Shown here: one piece after another, positions 46,721 to 53,168 of the stretch
How the letters are laid out: each line of letters starts with the position of its first letter
Position numbering within the stretch: position 1 is the first letter of the stretch
Origin: Elioraea tepida
GTDB lineage: Bacteria; Pseudomonadota; Alphaproteobacteria; Acetobacterales; Acetobacteraceae
Length of the DNA stretch: 64,000 nucleotides
Reading direction: 5' to 3'
Assembly (NCBI RefSeq): GCF_019203965.1
Contig: NZ_CP076448.1
Coordinates: 1,255,001-1,319,000 of the forward strand
Position numbers and translations under genes: made by a program
Notes under the pieces: generated by a model
What the model was told of the DNA's origin: nothing
Seen by the model: the letters and a program-made list of their open reading frames with translations, nothing else
The model's database searches: none

Positions 46721-46740
46721 AGGGGGCCATCAGGCCCCCT
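46721..46740 (+). terminator. Terminator-like hairpin after folE
   Basis: AGGGGGCC and GGCCCCCT (46721-46728, 46733-46740) form an eight-pair stem with an ATCA loop, 36 bases after the folE stop. Only GTTC follows rather than a long U-run. Confidence 0.6.
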
Positions 46741-46805
46741 GTTCACATGTATCCCGTTCCCGAGCTGGCCCAGCTGACTTCGGGCAGGGCTGCGCGACCG
46801 AACAC

Positions 46806-47003
46806 TCAGCGCGTGGCGCCCTCACCTGGTAGCGCGTGGAACGCACCCCCGCGCTGTTGCGCGACAGCGGCGGCGTGGGACGCGTGAAGCAGCGTCAGGA
46901 ACGCATCGCCCGCGTGACTGCGACGCTCGGTGACGGCGCCGGCACCGAGCACCACCGCGGCTCCGATCATGGCCGCGACGAGGGGTATGATCAGGCGACC
47001 CAT
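46806..47003 (-). CDS. Small hypothetical membrane protein
   Basis: 65-residue frame with a GGGACGGAG ribosome site three bases before ATG 47003. It has one N-terminal hydrophobic helix or signal (LIIPLVAAMIGAAVVLGAGA), then AVTERRSHAGDAFLTLLHAS and a short tail. No family recognised. Codon use resembles its neighbours. Convergent with folE. It could be chance. Confidence 0.4.
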   Translation of the reverse strand: MGRLIIPLVAAMIGAAVVLGAGAVTERRSHAGDAFLTLLHASHAAAVAQQRGGAFHALPGEGATR

Positions 47004-47270
47004 CTCCGTCCCACCTGGCGCCCTTGTCCGGCCGGCGTGTTGCCGAAGCGTTGACGAGGTCGCTCCGGCCACCGAACACCTCCGCATGGCGGCCATGCGC
47101 CAGCCGCCGCCGCGCCGTGCCGCAGCATGCACCGGGCCGCGGCCGCCCCGAGGTGCGGCTGGTCACACGGCGTCGACCGGAATGGCGGCGGCTGCGGGGT
47201 CCGGGTGTCTATGGGGGCGCGGAAGACCGGGCGGGGGCGGTCGGGACGTCGTCCCCGCTCCCCGCGCCCC

Positions 47271-47660
47271 TTAGCCGACCGCGATGACCTCGACCTCGAT
47301 CGCGCAGCGCGGATCGGCGAGGCCAGAGACGATCACCTGCGTGCTCGCCGGCGGCGTGCCCGGGAACAGGGCGTCACGCCTCTCCTGCCAGGGCCCGCGC
47401 GCCGCCCGCGTCGTGAGATAGGTGGTGAGCTTCACCACATTGCCCCAGCCGAGCCCGTGATGGGCGAGCGCGGCCGTGATGTGCGCGATCACAAGATCGG
47501 CCTGGGCGCCGTAGTCCTCCGGCACCGACCCGTCCTGCGCCACGGGCAACTGGCCGCTGACGAGCACCCAGCGCGACGCGCCCGTGACCTCTGCCGTCAT
47601 GCTGTAGCGCGCAGCAGGTGCGGGCATGCCGGTAGGGTTGGCGAAGGTGACGATCGGCAT
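47271..47660 (-). CDS. RidA family protein
   Basis: 129-residue trimeric-fold protein of the YjgF/RidA family, which hydrolyse reactive enamine/imine intermediates from PLP enzymes. The conserved loop ALFPGTPPASTQVIVSGLAD then PRCAIEVEVIAVG at the C-terminus contains the substrate-binding arginine. RYSMTAEVTGASRWVLVSGQ and VVKLTTYLTT are typical middle blocks. A CGGGGAG ribosome site precedes ATG 47660. The window encodes several PLP enzymes, but no specific partner is indicated. Confidence 0.85.
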   Translation of the reverse strand: MPIVTFANPTGMPAPAARYSMTAEVTGASRWVLVSGQLPVAQDGSVPEDYGAQADLVIAHITAALAHHGLGWGNVVKLTTYLTTRAARGPWQERRDALFPGTPPASTQVIVSGLADPRCAIEVEVIAVG

Positions 47661-47775
47661 GGTCGTACTCCCCGAGGTGACGGCAGGGGGTGCGCGGCGG
47701 CAGCGGTCCGGTCAAAAGGCAGGTGAACGGTAACGTTGCCGTTCCCGCCCGGCGGGCCGCGCCCCTGGCCACGGC

Positions 47776-48054
47776 TCACCCCTCGCGCTCACCGCCCGCG
47801 ATCCGGAGGCGGATCACGCCGCGGATGCCAGCATTCGGGTCCTGCGTCTTCCCCTTGCGGAGGATCTCGACCCGCCCCGCTCGGGCGAGCCGGAGCGCCT
47901 CCTCGCGCACGGGATGCATCAGGAGGCGCCAGACCTTCTCGTCGTCGCCGGCCAGCGCACGCGCCACCTCGGAGGGGCAGATGCTCCGCTCCGGCCCCCG
48001 TGCGGCGCAGAGAGCTAGGATCGTCCGCTCAATCGCGGTGCGGTCAGCCGTCAT
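47776..48054 (-). CDS. DUF3253 protein
   Basis: 92-residue DUF3253 protein, probably a small winged-helix fold. It reads ILALCAARGPERSICPSEVA followed by RALAGDDEKVWRLLMHPVRE and ends with a strand pair (GRVEILRKGKTQDPNAGIRG, VIRLRI). The function is unknown. It starts with ATGA overlapping the photolyase stop (48051-48054), so it is co-translated with a DNA-repair enzyme; similar DUF3253-photolyase pairing could suggest a link, but this is inference. Confidence 0.85.
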   Translation of the reverse strand: MTADRTAIERTILALCAARGPERSICPSEVARALAGDDEKVWRLLMHPVREEALRLARAGRVEILRKGKTQDPNAGIRGVIRLRIAGGEREG

Positions 48055-49544
48055 TCTCCGAGCGGCAGCGGGGCTTGCGCCCCCGCCTTCCGGCGTGCCC
48101 CGACCTGCTTCAGGCCGGACCGGCGGCTGCCATGGCGGCGCTGGATCGCATCCGCAGCGTCGCGATAGGCGCTGCCGCGTCGCACGGCCCAAAGCCTCTC
48201 GCGTGCTGCGCGCGCGAGCGCCTCGTGATCACCAAGCGGTGCCGGATAGGTTTCGACGCCCCCGAAACGCCACGGCATGTGCACGGACCCGCCCGGCAGG
48301 CCGCGCAACTCCGGGACCCAGCGTCGGACGAACACGCCGTCCGGGTCCTGGTCGAGCCCCTGCTTCACCGGGTTGTAGATCCGGATCGTGTTCACCCCTG
48401 TCACCCCGGACTGCATCTGCACCTGGCTCCAGTGGATCCCGGGCTCGTAGTCGGTGAACAGGCGGGCGAGATGGAGGCCGACCGCACGCCAGTCGAGCCC
48501 GAGATGCATGGACGCGACCGAGACGAGCATCGCCCGAGCGCGGAAATTGAGCCAGCCCGTCTCGGCAAGACAACGCATGCAGGCATCGAGGAAGGGCCAG
48601 CCGGTCCGGCCCTCCGCCCAGGCCCGGAACCGTGGGTCGTCCTCCCCCGCTCCGGCGAGCCCGCGATAGGCAGGGTGAAGGGCGCGGCGCTCGATCGCGG
48701 GCTCGGTCTCGATCTTCTGTATGAAATGGCAGTGCCAGGCAAGGCGCGTGAGGAAGCTGTCGATCCCCTTGCGCAACGGTCCCGCGGCGTTGGCGCGCGC
48801 CGACCGCGCGGCTTGGGCCGCCTCGCGCACCGAGAGCGTTCCGGCTGCGAGATGGGGTGAGAGACGCGAACACGCCTCCCACCCGGCGAGCGGCGAGGAC
48901 ATCGCGCGGCGGTAGGTGAGCGCGCGACCGGAGAGGAAGGACGCAAGCAGCGCCTCCGCCGCCGCCCGCCCACCGCGCTGCCGTCCCGGGCAGGGGTCGG
49001 GCGCGAGGCCAAGCGCCTCGGGAGAAGGGATCGTTCCGGGGTCGATGGCAACGGGGGCAAGCGCCTCGGGCGTCGGCACGAGCGGGGCGCGGGTGAAACG
49101 TTCCCACCGCGCCGCCCAGCCGTCGCGCGAGCCGAGAGCGCGGATCGCCCCGTTCTGCCGATGCTCGCGGAAAGGGATGCCGGCCGCTCGCGCCCAGGCC
49201 CGGACCGCGCGGTCGCGCGCGTAGTCGCGCTCGCCGGTGCTCTCCTGGTGTGCCTCGATCGCGCCGATGGTGACCGACGCGGCGAGCGCGCGGAACACTT
49301 CCACAGGCTCGCCGACACGAACGACCAGAGGCTGGCCAAGCGCGGCAAGGTCGGCCGAGAGCTCCGCCGCCGATTCCGCTTGGAACAGGTACTGCCGCGC
49401 GGACGCTTCGGGGGCGCGCCACTGGCCTGGCTCGACGATCCAGAGTGGCAGCACGGGGCCGGACGCCGCCGCGGCGACAAGCGGGGCGTGATCGGCGATC
49501 CTGAGGTCGCGCTTGAACCAGACGATGCTGACGGGGCGGCGCAT
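48051..49544 (-). CDS. Cryptochrome/photolyase family FAD-binding protein
   Basis: 497-residue light-dependent DNA-repair or photoreceptor flavoprotein. The N-terminal alpha/beta antenna domain begins SIVWFKRDLRIADHAPLVAA. The C-terminal FAD domain contains SRLSPHLAAGTLSVREAAQA, EGRTGWPFLDACMRCLAETG, GWLNFRARAMLVSVAS and DYEPGIHWSQVQMQSGVTGV. The tail is long and basic. The class (CPD photolyase, 6-4 photolyase or cryptochrome) cannot be fixed by eye. ATG 49544 gives MRRPVSIVWFKRDLR; an upstream extension is unconserved. It follows moeA by 47 bases. Confidence 0.9.
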   Translation of the reverse strand: MRRPVSIVWFKRDLRIADHAPLVAAAASGPVLPLWIVEPGQWRAPEASARQYLFQAESAAELSADLAALGQPLVVRVGEPVEVFRALAASVTIGAIEAHQESTGERDYARDRAVRAWARAAGIPFREHRQNGAIRALGSRDGWAARWERFTRAPLVPTPEALAPVAIDPGTIPSPEALGLAPDPCPGRQRGGRAAAEALLASFLSGRALTYRRAMSSPLAGWEACSRLSPHLAAGTLSVREAAQAARSARANAAGPLRKGIDSFLTRLAWHCHFIQKIETEPAIERRALHPAYRGLAGAGEDDPRFRAWAEGRTGWPFLDACMRCLAETGWLNFRARAMLVSVASMHLGLDWRAVGLHLARLFTDYEPGIHWSQVQMQSGVTGVNTIRIYNPVKQGLDQDPDGVFVRRWVPELRGLPGGSVHMPWRFGGVETYPAPLGDHEALARAARERLWAVRRGSAYRDAADAIQRRHGSRRSGLKQVGARRKAGAQAPLPLGE

Positions 49545-49591
49545 GGAGGGGAGATGGGGGCCGCGCGCAGGCGCGCCAGCGGGGCGGCCGG

Positions 49592-50848
49592 TCAGGCGAG
49601 CTCGCTGTAGGGCAGGAACGCCACCGTGTCTCCCGGGGCGACCGTGCGCACCTCCTCGCCGAGCTCGACCAGCCCGTCGCTCTCGACCAGAGAGGAGAGA
49701 AGCCCGGCCCCCTCGCGCGGGAACTTTCGCGCCTCCGTCGCGCCGTCTTCCCCCAGGGCGAGGGTGACGCGCACATACTCCCGCCGCCCCGGCTTCTTGC
49801 GATAGGCGAACGCCGCGCGCACCGCGAACCGCGCGGGCGGCGTGACCGTCGCGCCCATCAGCCGCAGCGCGACGGGGCGGACGACATGGGCGAAGGTGAC
49901 CATCACCGCGACCGGGTTTCCGGGAAGCCCGATGAAGGCCGTGCCGCCGACCTGGCCCATCGCCACCGGCCGGCCGGGCTTGATCGCAAGCCGCCACAGG
50001 AACAGAGACCCCGCCGCCTCGACGGCGGCCTTCACATGGTCCTCCTCCCCGGTCGAGACGCCGCCCGAGGTCAGGAGGAGGTCGTGCGCCGGCGCGGCGT
50101 CCCGGAGAGCCGAGGCCACAGCGTCGCGCCGGTCGGGCAGGATTCCGAGATCGGTAACGGCACAGCCGAGGCCGCGCAGAGCCGCGCCCAGCGTGAACCG
50201 GTTGCTGTCATAGAGCCGGCCTGGACCGAGCGGCGTGCCAGGCTCGGCGATCTCGTTTCCGGTCGAGAACACGGCGACACGGAGCGGGCGACGCACCTCG
50301 AGCGATGTGACCCCGATCGACGCGGCGAGGCCGACGTCCTGCGGACGGAGGCGACGTCCCGCGCGCAGGATCACACTCCCCGCAGCGACATCCTCGCCGG
50401 CCGCGCGCGCGTTCGCGCCACGCGCCAGACCAGGCGGAAGGCGCACCCTGCCGTCGGGCAAGGCTTCGGCATCCTCCTGCATGAAGACCGTATCCGCCCC
50501 CTCAGGCATCGGCGCGCCGGTGAAGATCCGGATCGCCTCGCCGGGGCGGATCGGCCTCCCCAGCGACCCACCCGCCGCCACCCTGCCGCCGACGGGAAGG
50601 AGCGTCTCGCCCTCCGGCGCGAGATCGGCGTGGCGGACGGCGTAGCCGTCGACGGCGCTGTTGGCGAAGGGAGGAACGTCGAGCGGCGAGCAGAGATCGG
50701 CCGCAAGCACGCGTCCAGCCGCCTCCGCAAGCCCGACGCGCTCCGTGCCGCTCACCGGCGGAAGACGCTCGGCGACCAGGGCGAGCGCTTCCTCCACACG
50801 CATGAGCGCGCCGCCGAAGGCAAAACAATCGTCGCTCAACTGGGCCAC
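49592..50848 (-). CDS. moeA: Molybdopterin molybdenumtransferase MoeA
   Basis: 418-residue enzyme inserting molybdate into adenylylated molybdopterin. The start MRVEEALALVAERLPPVSGT (after a short N-terminal tag) and PFANSAVDGYAVRHADLAPE near residue 60 are hallmarks. RIFTGAPMPEGADTVFMQED near 105, VFSTGNEIAEPGTPLGPGRL and LLTSGGVSTGEEDHVKAAVE near 255 line the active site, and FIGLPGNPVAVMVTFAHVVR follows. It is downstream of mobB and the formate dehydrogenase genes in the same direction, so it probably supports the dehydrogenase's cofactor. Confidence 0.95.
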   Translation of the reverse strand: MAQLSDDCFAFGGALMRVEEALALVAERLPPVSGTERVGLAEAAGRVLAADLCSPLDVPPFANSAVDGYAVRHADLAPEGETLLPVGGRVAAGGSLGRPIRPGEAIRIFTGAPMPEGADTVFMQEDAEALPDGRVRLPPGLARGANARAAGEDVAAGSVILRAGRRLRPQDVGLAASIGVTSLEVRRPLRVAVFSTGNEIAEPGTPLGPGRLYDSNRFTLGAALRGLGCAVTDLGILPDRRDAVASALRDAAPAHDLLLTSGGVSTGEEDHVKAAVEAAGSLFLWRLAIKPGRPVAMGQVGGTAFIGLPGNPVAVMVTFAHVVRPVALRLMGATVTPPARFAVRAAFAYRKKPGRREYVRVTLALGEDGATEARKFPREGAGLLSSLVESDGLVELGEEVRTVAPGDTVAFLPYSELA

Positions 50849-50860
50849 GCCGAGGATCCT

Positions 50861-51370
50861 TCAGGATTGGCGGCAGCGCAGCACCGCCTGCTCGATCACG
50901 AAGGCGGCGATCGCCTCGACATCGTCGAGGTCGAACACCGGCACGGTGCAGCCGGGCACGGCGCCGTCGGAGGCGACTGCCACCACGCTCGGATCGTCAG
51001 GCCAAAGCGGCGGCTTGCCGACGGCGGCGCGCCAGACCTCAAGCTTGCGGTGGCGGGACCGCTTGAACCCCTCGACCAGCACGAGATCGACCGGCGAAAG
51101 CCGAGCGGCCAGTTCCTCGAGCGTCAGCTCCGGCGCGCCGCGCAGCTCGTGGATGAGCGCGTATCGCGCGGCCGAGCTGACCAGAACCTCGGTCGCCCCC
51201 GCACGCCGATGCGTGTGGCTGTCCTTGCCAGGCGTGTCGAGGTCAAAGCCGTGATGGGCGTGCTTGATGGTCGAGACGGTGAGCCCGCGCGCGACCAGCG
51301 CCGGGATGAGCTTCGCAAGCAGCGTCGTCTTGCCGGAGCCGGACCAGCCGGCGATCCCGAACAGCGTCAT
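50861..51370 (-). CDS. mobB: Molybdopterin-guanine dinucleotide biosynthesis adaptor MobB
   Basis: 169-residue GTP-binding P-loop protein aiding bis-MGD formation by MobA. The Walker A is GIAGWSGSGKTTLLAKLIPA (residues 5-20), followed by TIKHAHHGFDLDTPGKDSHT and a Walker-B-like DLVLVEGFKRSRHRKLEVWR. ATG 51370 starts just downstream of a strong hairpin and no Shine-Dalgarno sequence is seen, so translation initiation is unusual. It is 12 bases from moeA and in the formate dehydrogenase operon. Confidence 0.93.
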   Translation of the reverse strand: MTLFGIAGWSGSGKTTLLAKLIPALVARGLTVSTIKHAHHGFDLDTPGKDSHTHRRAGATEVLVSSAARYALIHELRGAPELTLEELAARLSPVDLVLVEGFKRSRHRKLEVWRAAVGKPPLWPDDPSVVAVASDGAVPGCTVPVFDLDDVEAIAAFVIEQAVLRCRQS

Positions 51371-51382
51371 GGAAAGAGAATG

Positions 51383-51411
51383 GGGGCTGGCGGAGGCCCT
51401 CCGCCAGCCCC
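51383..51411 (-). terminator. Strong hairpin between formate dehydrogenase gamma and mobB
   Basis: On the minus strand GGGGCTGGCGGA pairs perfectly with TCCGCCAGCCCC across a five-base centre, followed by CATTCTCTTTCC. This looks like a Rho-independent terminator or attenuator, 23 bases after the gamma-subunit stop and 12 bases before mobB ATG. Confidence 0.7.
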
Positions 51412-51434
51412 GAGGCACATTGAGGTGGCCTGTC

Positions 51435-52460
51435 TCAGTCGGCGCCGGCCTTGCTGGCGCCGCGCGGAACAGAAGCGCCCCGTCCGCCGGACATCACCTC
51501 CTCGACCCACAGGCTGTGATGCTCCTTGGCCCAGTTCAGGTCGACCTTGCCGCTGCCCATCGCGGCGAAGGCTCCCTCCATGCCGACCGAGCCGATGTAG
51601 ATGTGGGCGAGGATGATCGCGATCATCAGGAGAGCGATCACACCGTGAAGCTGGGTCGCGAGCTGCATTCCCTCCATCGTGGTCACGAACTGGAAGGGGA
51701 ACATCATGATGAACCCGGTTACCGCGATCGCGCCGCCGCCGAGCACGACCAACCAGAAGATCACCTTCTGCCCGCCATTGAACTTCCGCGCGGGCGGATG
51801 TCCATGCCCGATCAGCCCGCCGCCGGCGGCGAACCACTTCACGTCGTCGCCGTTCGGGATGTTGTCCTTGATCCAGATGACGAGCATCAGGAGCACGCCG
51901 AGCGTGAAGGGGAAGGACAGGTAGTTGTGCGCGATCTTCCCCCACTGCGACCAGGCGGCGAACGCCTCCGGCCCCATCAGCGGCAGAAGCAGCTCCCGCC
52001 CGAAGCTGATGTTCAGCCCGGTGATGCCGAGGATGATGAAGGTCGAGGCGGTGAGCCAGTGCGCGAAGCGCTCGAGCCCGTTGAAGCGTTCGATCGTGCG
52101 CCCCGACAGCCCCGCCTCGACGCGAACCTTGCCGCGGATGAGGTAGAACAGCACGAGGACGGCGAGCATGCCGCCGATCGCGACACCGCCGATCCATTTC
52201 AGCGTGGTGCGCCAGAAATGCTGGAAGTCTCGCCCCCGGGGCTGGATCAGCAGCGCCGACTTCTGGTCGGGGATCGTCACGCGACCCTGAACGCTGCCCT
52301 GAAGATAGTTGAAGAGCATCTGCTCGTTCGCCGCCGAGGGCGACGCTGGCGCCTGGGCGGCCGCGGGGGGGAGCGAGGCCGGCAGGCTTGCCGCGGCAAG
52401 CCCGAGGCCAAGCAAGAGAGCGGCGACAACGCCGCGAAGCCGCTTGAGAAGTGGTCTCAT
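51435..52460 (-). CDS. Formate dehydrogenase gamma subunit (membrane cytochrome b)
   Basis: 341-residue membrane subunit passing formate electrons to quinone. It has an N-terminal signal-like segment (VVAALLLGLGLAAASLPASL), a periplasmic region to about residue 80, then four to five membrane helices with histidines in GLERFAHWLTASTFIILG, IAHNYLSF, QLHGVIALLMIAIILAHIYI that would ligate two b hemes, as in FdnI/FdoI. ATG 52460 has GGAG six bases upstream. Gene order alpha-beta-gamma on the minus strand, with an 85-base gap after the beta subunit. A hairpin follows its stop. Confidence 0.93.
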   Translation of the reverse strand: MRPLLKRLRGVVAALLLGLGLAAASLPASLPPAAAQAPASPSAANEQMLFNYLQGSVQGRVTIPDQKSALLIQPRGRDFQHFWRTTLKWIGGVAIGGMLAVLVLFYLIRGKVRVEAGLSGRTIERFNGLERFAHWLTASTFIILGITGLNISFGRELLLPLMGPEAFAAWSQWGKIAHNYLSFPFTLGVLLMLVIWIKDNIPNGDDVKWFAAGGGLIGHGHPPARKFNGGQKVIFWLVVLGGGAIAVTGFIMMFPFQFVTTMEGMQLATQLHGVIALLMIAIILAHIYIGSVGMEGAFAAMGSGKVDLNWAKEHHSLWVEEVMSGGRGASVPRGASKAGAD

Positions 52461-52545
52461 CGGAAGCTCCTGCCGCTGTGCTTTGCTCTGGTGGCGGAGG
52501 CCGTTCGCCGGCACTCCGGCCACCACGCTGTCCTCCGCAACCGGT

Positions 52546-53142
52546 TCAGCCGGTCGTCATCTCCTTGTAGGCGGTGCGCCAGCCCCACGCCCCGGAGCCG
52601 TAGCCACGGCGTGTCACACGCTCGGCATAGATCTGCGCGATAATGTCGCCGTCACCGGCCAGCAGCGCCTTGGTCGAGCACATCTCGGCGCAGATCGGGA
52701 GCTTGCCCTCGGCGAGCCGGTTCGCGCCATACTTCGCGAACTCCGCCTGCGTGTTGTCGGCCTCCGGGCCGCCGGCGCAGAAGGTGCACTTGTCCATCTT
52801 GCCGCGGGTGCCGAAGTTGCCGAGCCGCGGGTATTGCGGCGCCCCGAACGGGCAAGCATAGAAGCAATAGCCGCAGCCGATGCACAGGTCCTTCGAGTGC
52901 AGCACCACGCCGTCGGCGGTAGTGTAGAAGCAATCCACCGGGCACACCGCGGCGCAGGGCGCGTCGGTGCAGTGCATGCAGGCCATCGAGATCGAGCGCT
53001 CGCCCGGCTTGCCGTCATTGATGGTGACGACGCGCCGGCGGTTGATGCCCCAGGGCACCTCGTTCTCGTTCTTGCAGGCCGTCACGCAGGCATTGCACTC
53101 GATGCAGCGGTCGCTGTCGCAGAGGAACTTCATGCGGGCCAT
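52546..53142 (-). CDS. fdh3B: Formate dehydrogenase beta subunit (four-cluster ferredoxin-like)
   Basis: 198-residue Fe-S subunit wiring the alpha subunit to the membrane gamma subunit. Four cysteine groups bind [4Fe-4S] clusters: CDSDRCIECNACVTACKNE, CMHCTDAPCAAVCPVDC, CIGCGYCFYACPFGAP, and KCTFCAG...CAEMC. Unlike E. coli FdnH there is no C-terminal membrane helix, matching the shorter FDH3-type beta subunits. It is 26 bases from the alpha subunit. It has no signal of its own and would be exported by hitch-hiking with the Tat-signal alpha subunit. Confidence 0.94.
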   Translation of the reverse strand: MARMKFLCDSDRCIECNACVTACKNENEVPWGINRRRVVTINDGKPGERSISMACMHCTDAPCAAVCPVDCFYTTADGVVLHSKDLCIGCGYCFYACPFGAPQYPRLGNFGTRGKMDKCTFCAGGPEADNTQAEFAKYGANRLAEGKLPICAEMCSTKALLAGDGDIIAQIYAERVTRRGYGSGAWGWRTAYKEMTTG

Positions 53143-53168
53143 GGTCGTGTCTCCCCTCTCCTACCCGC

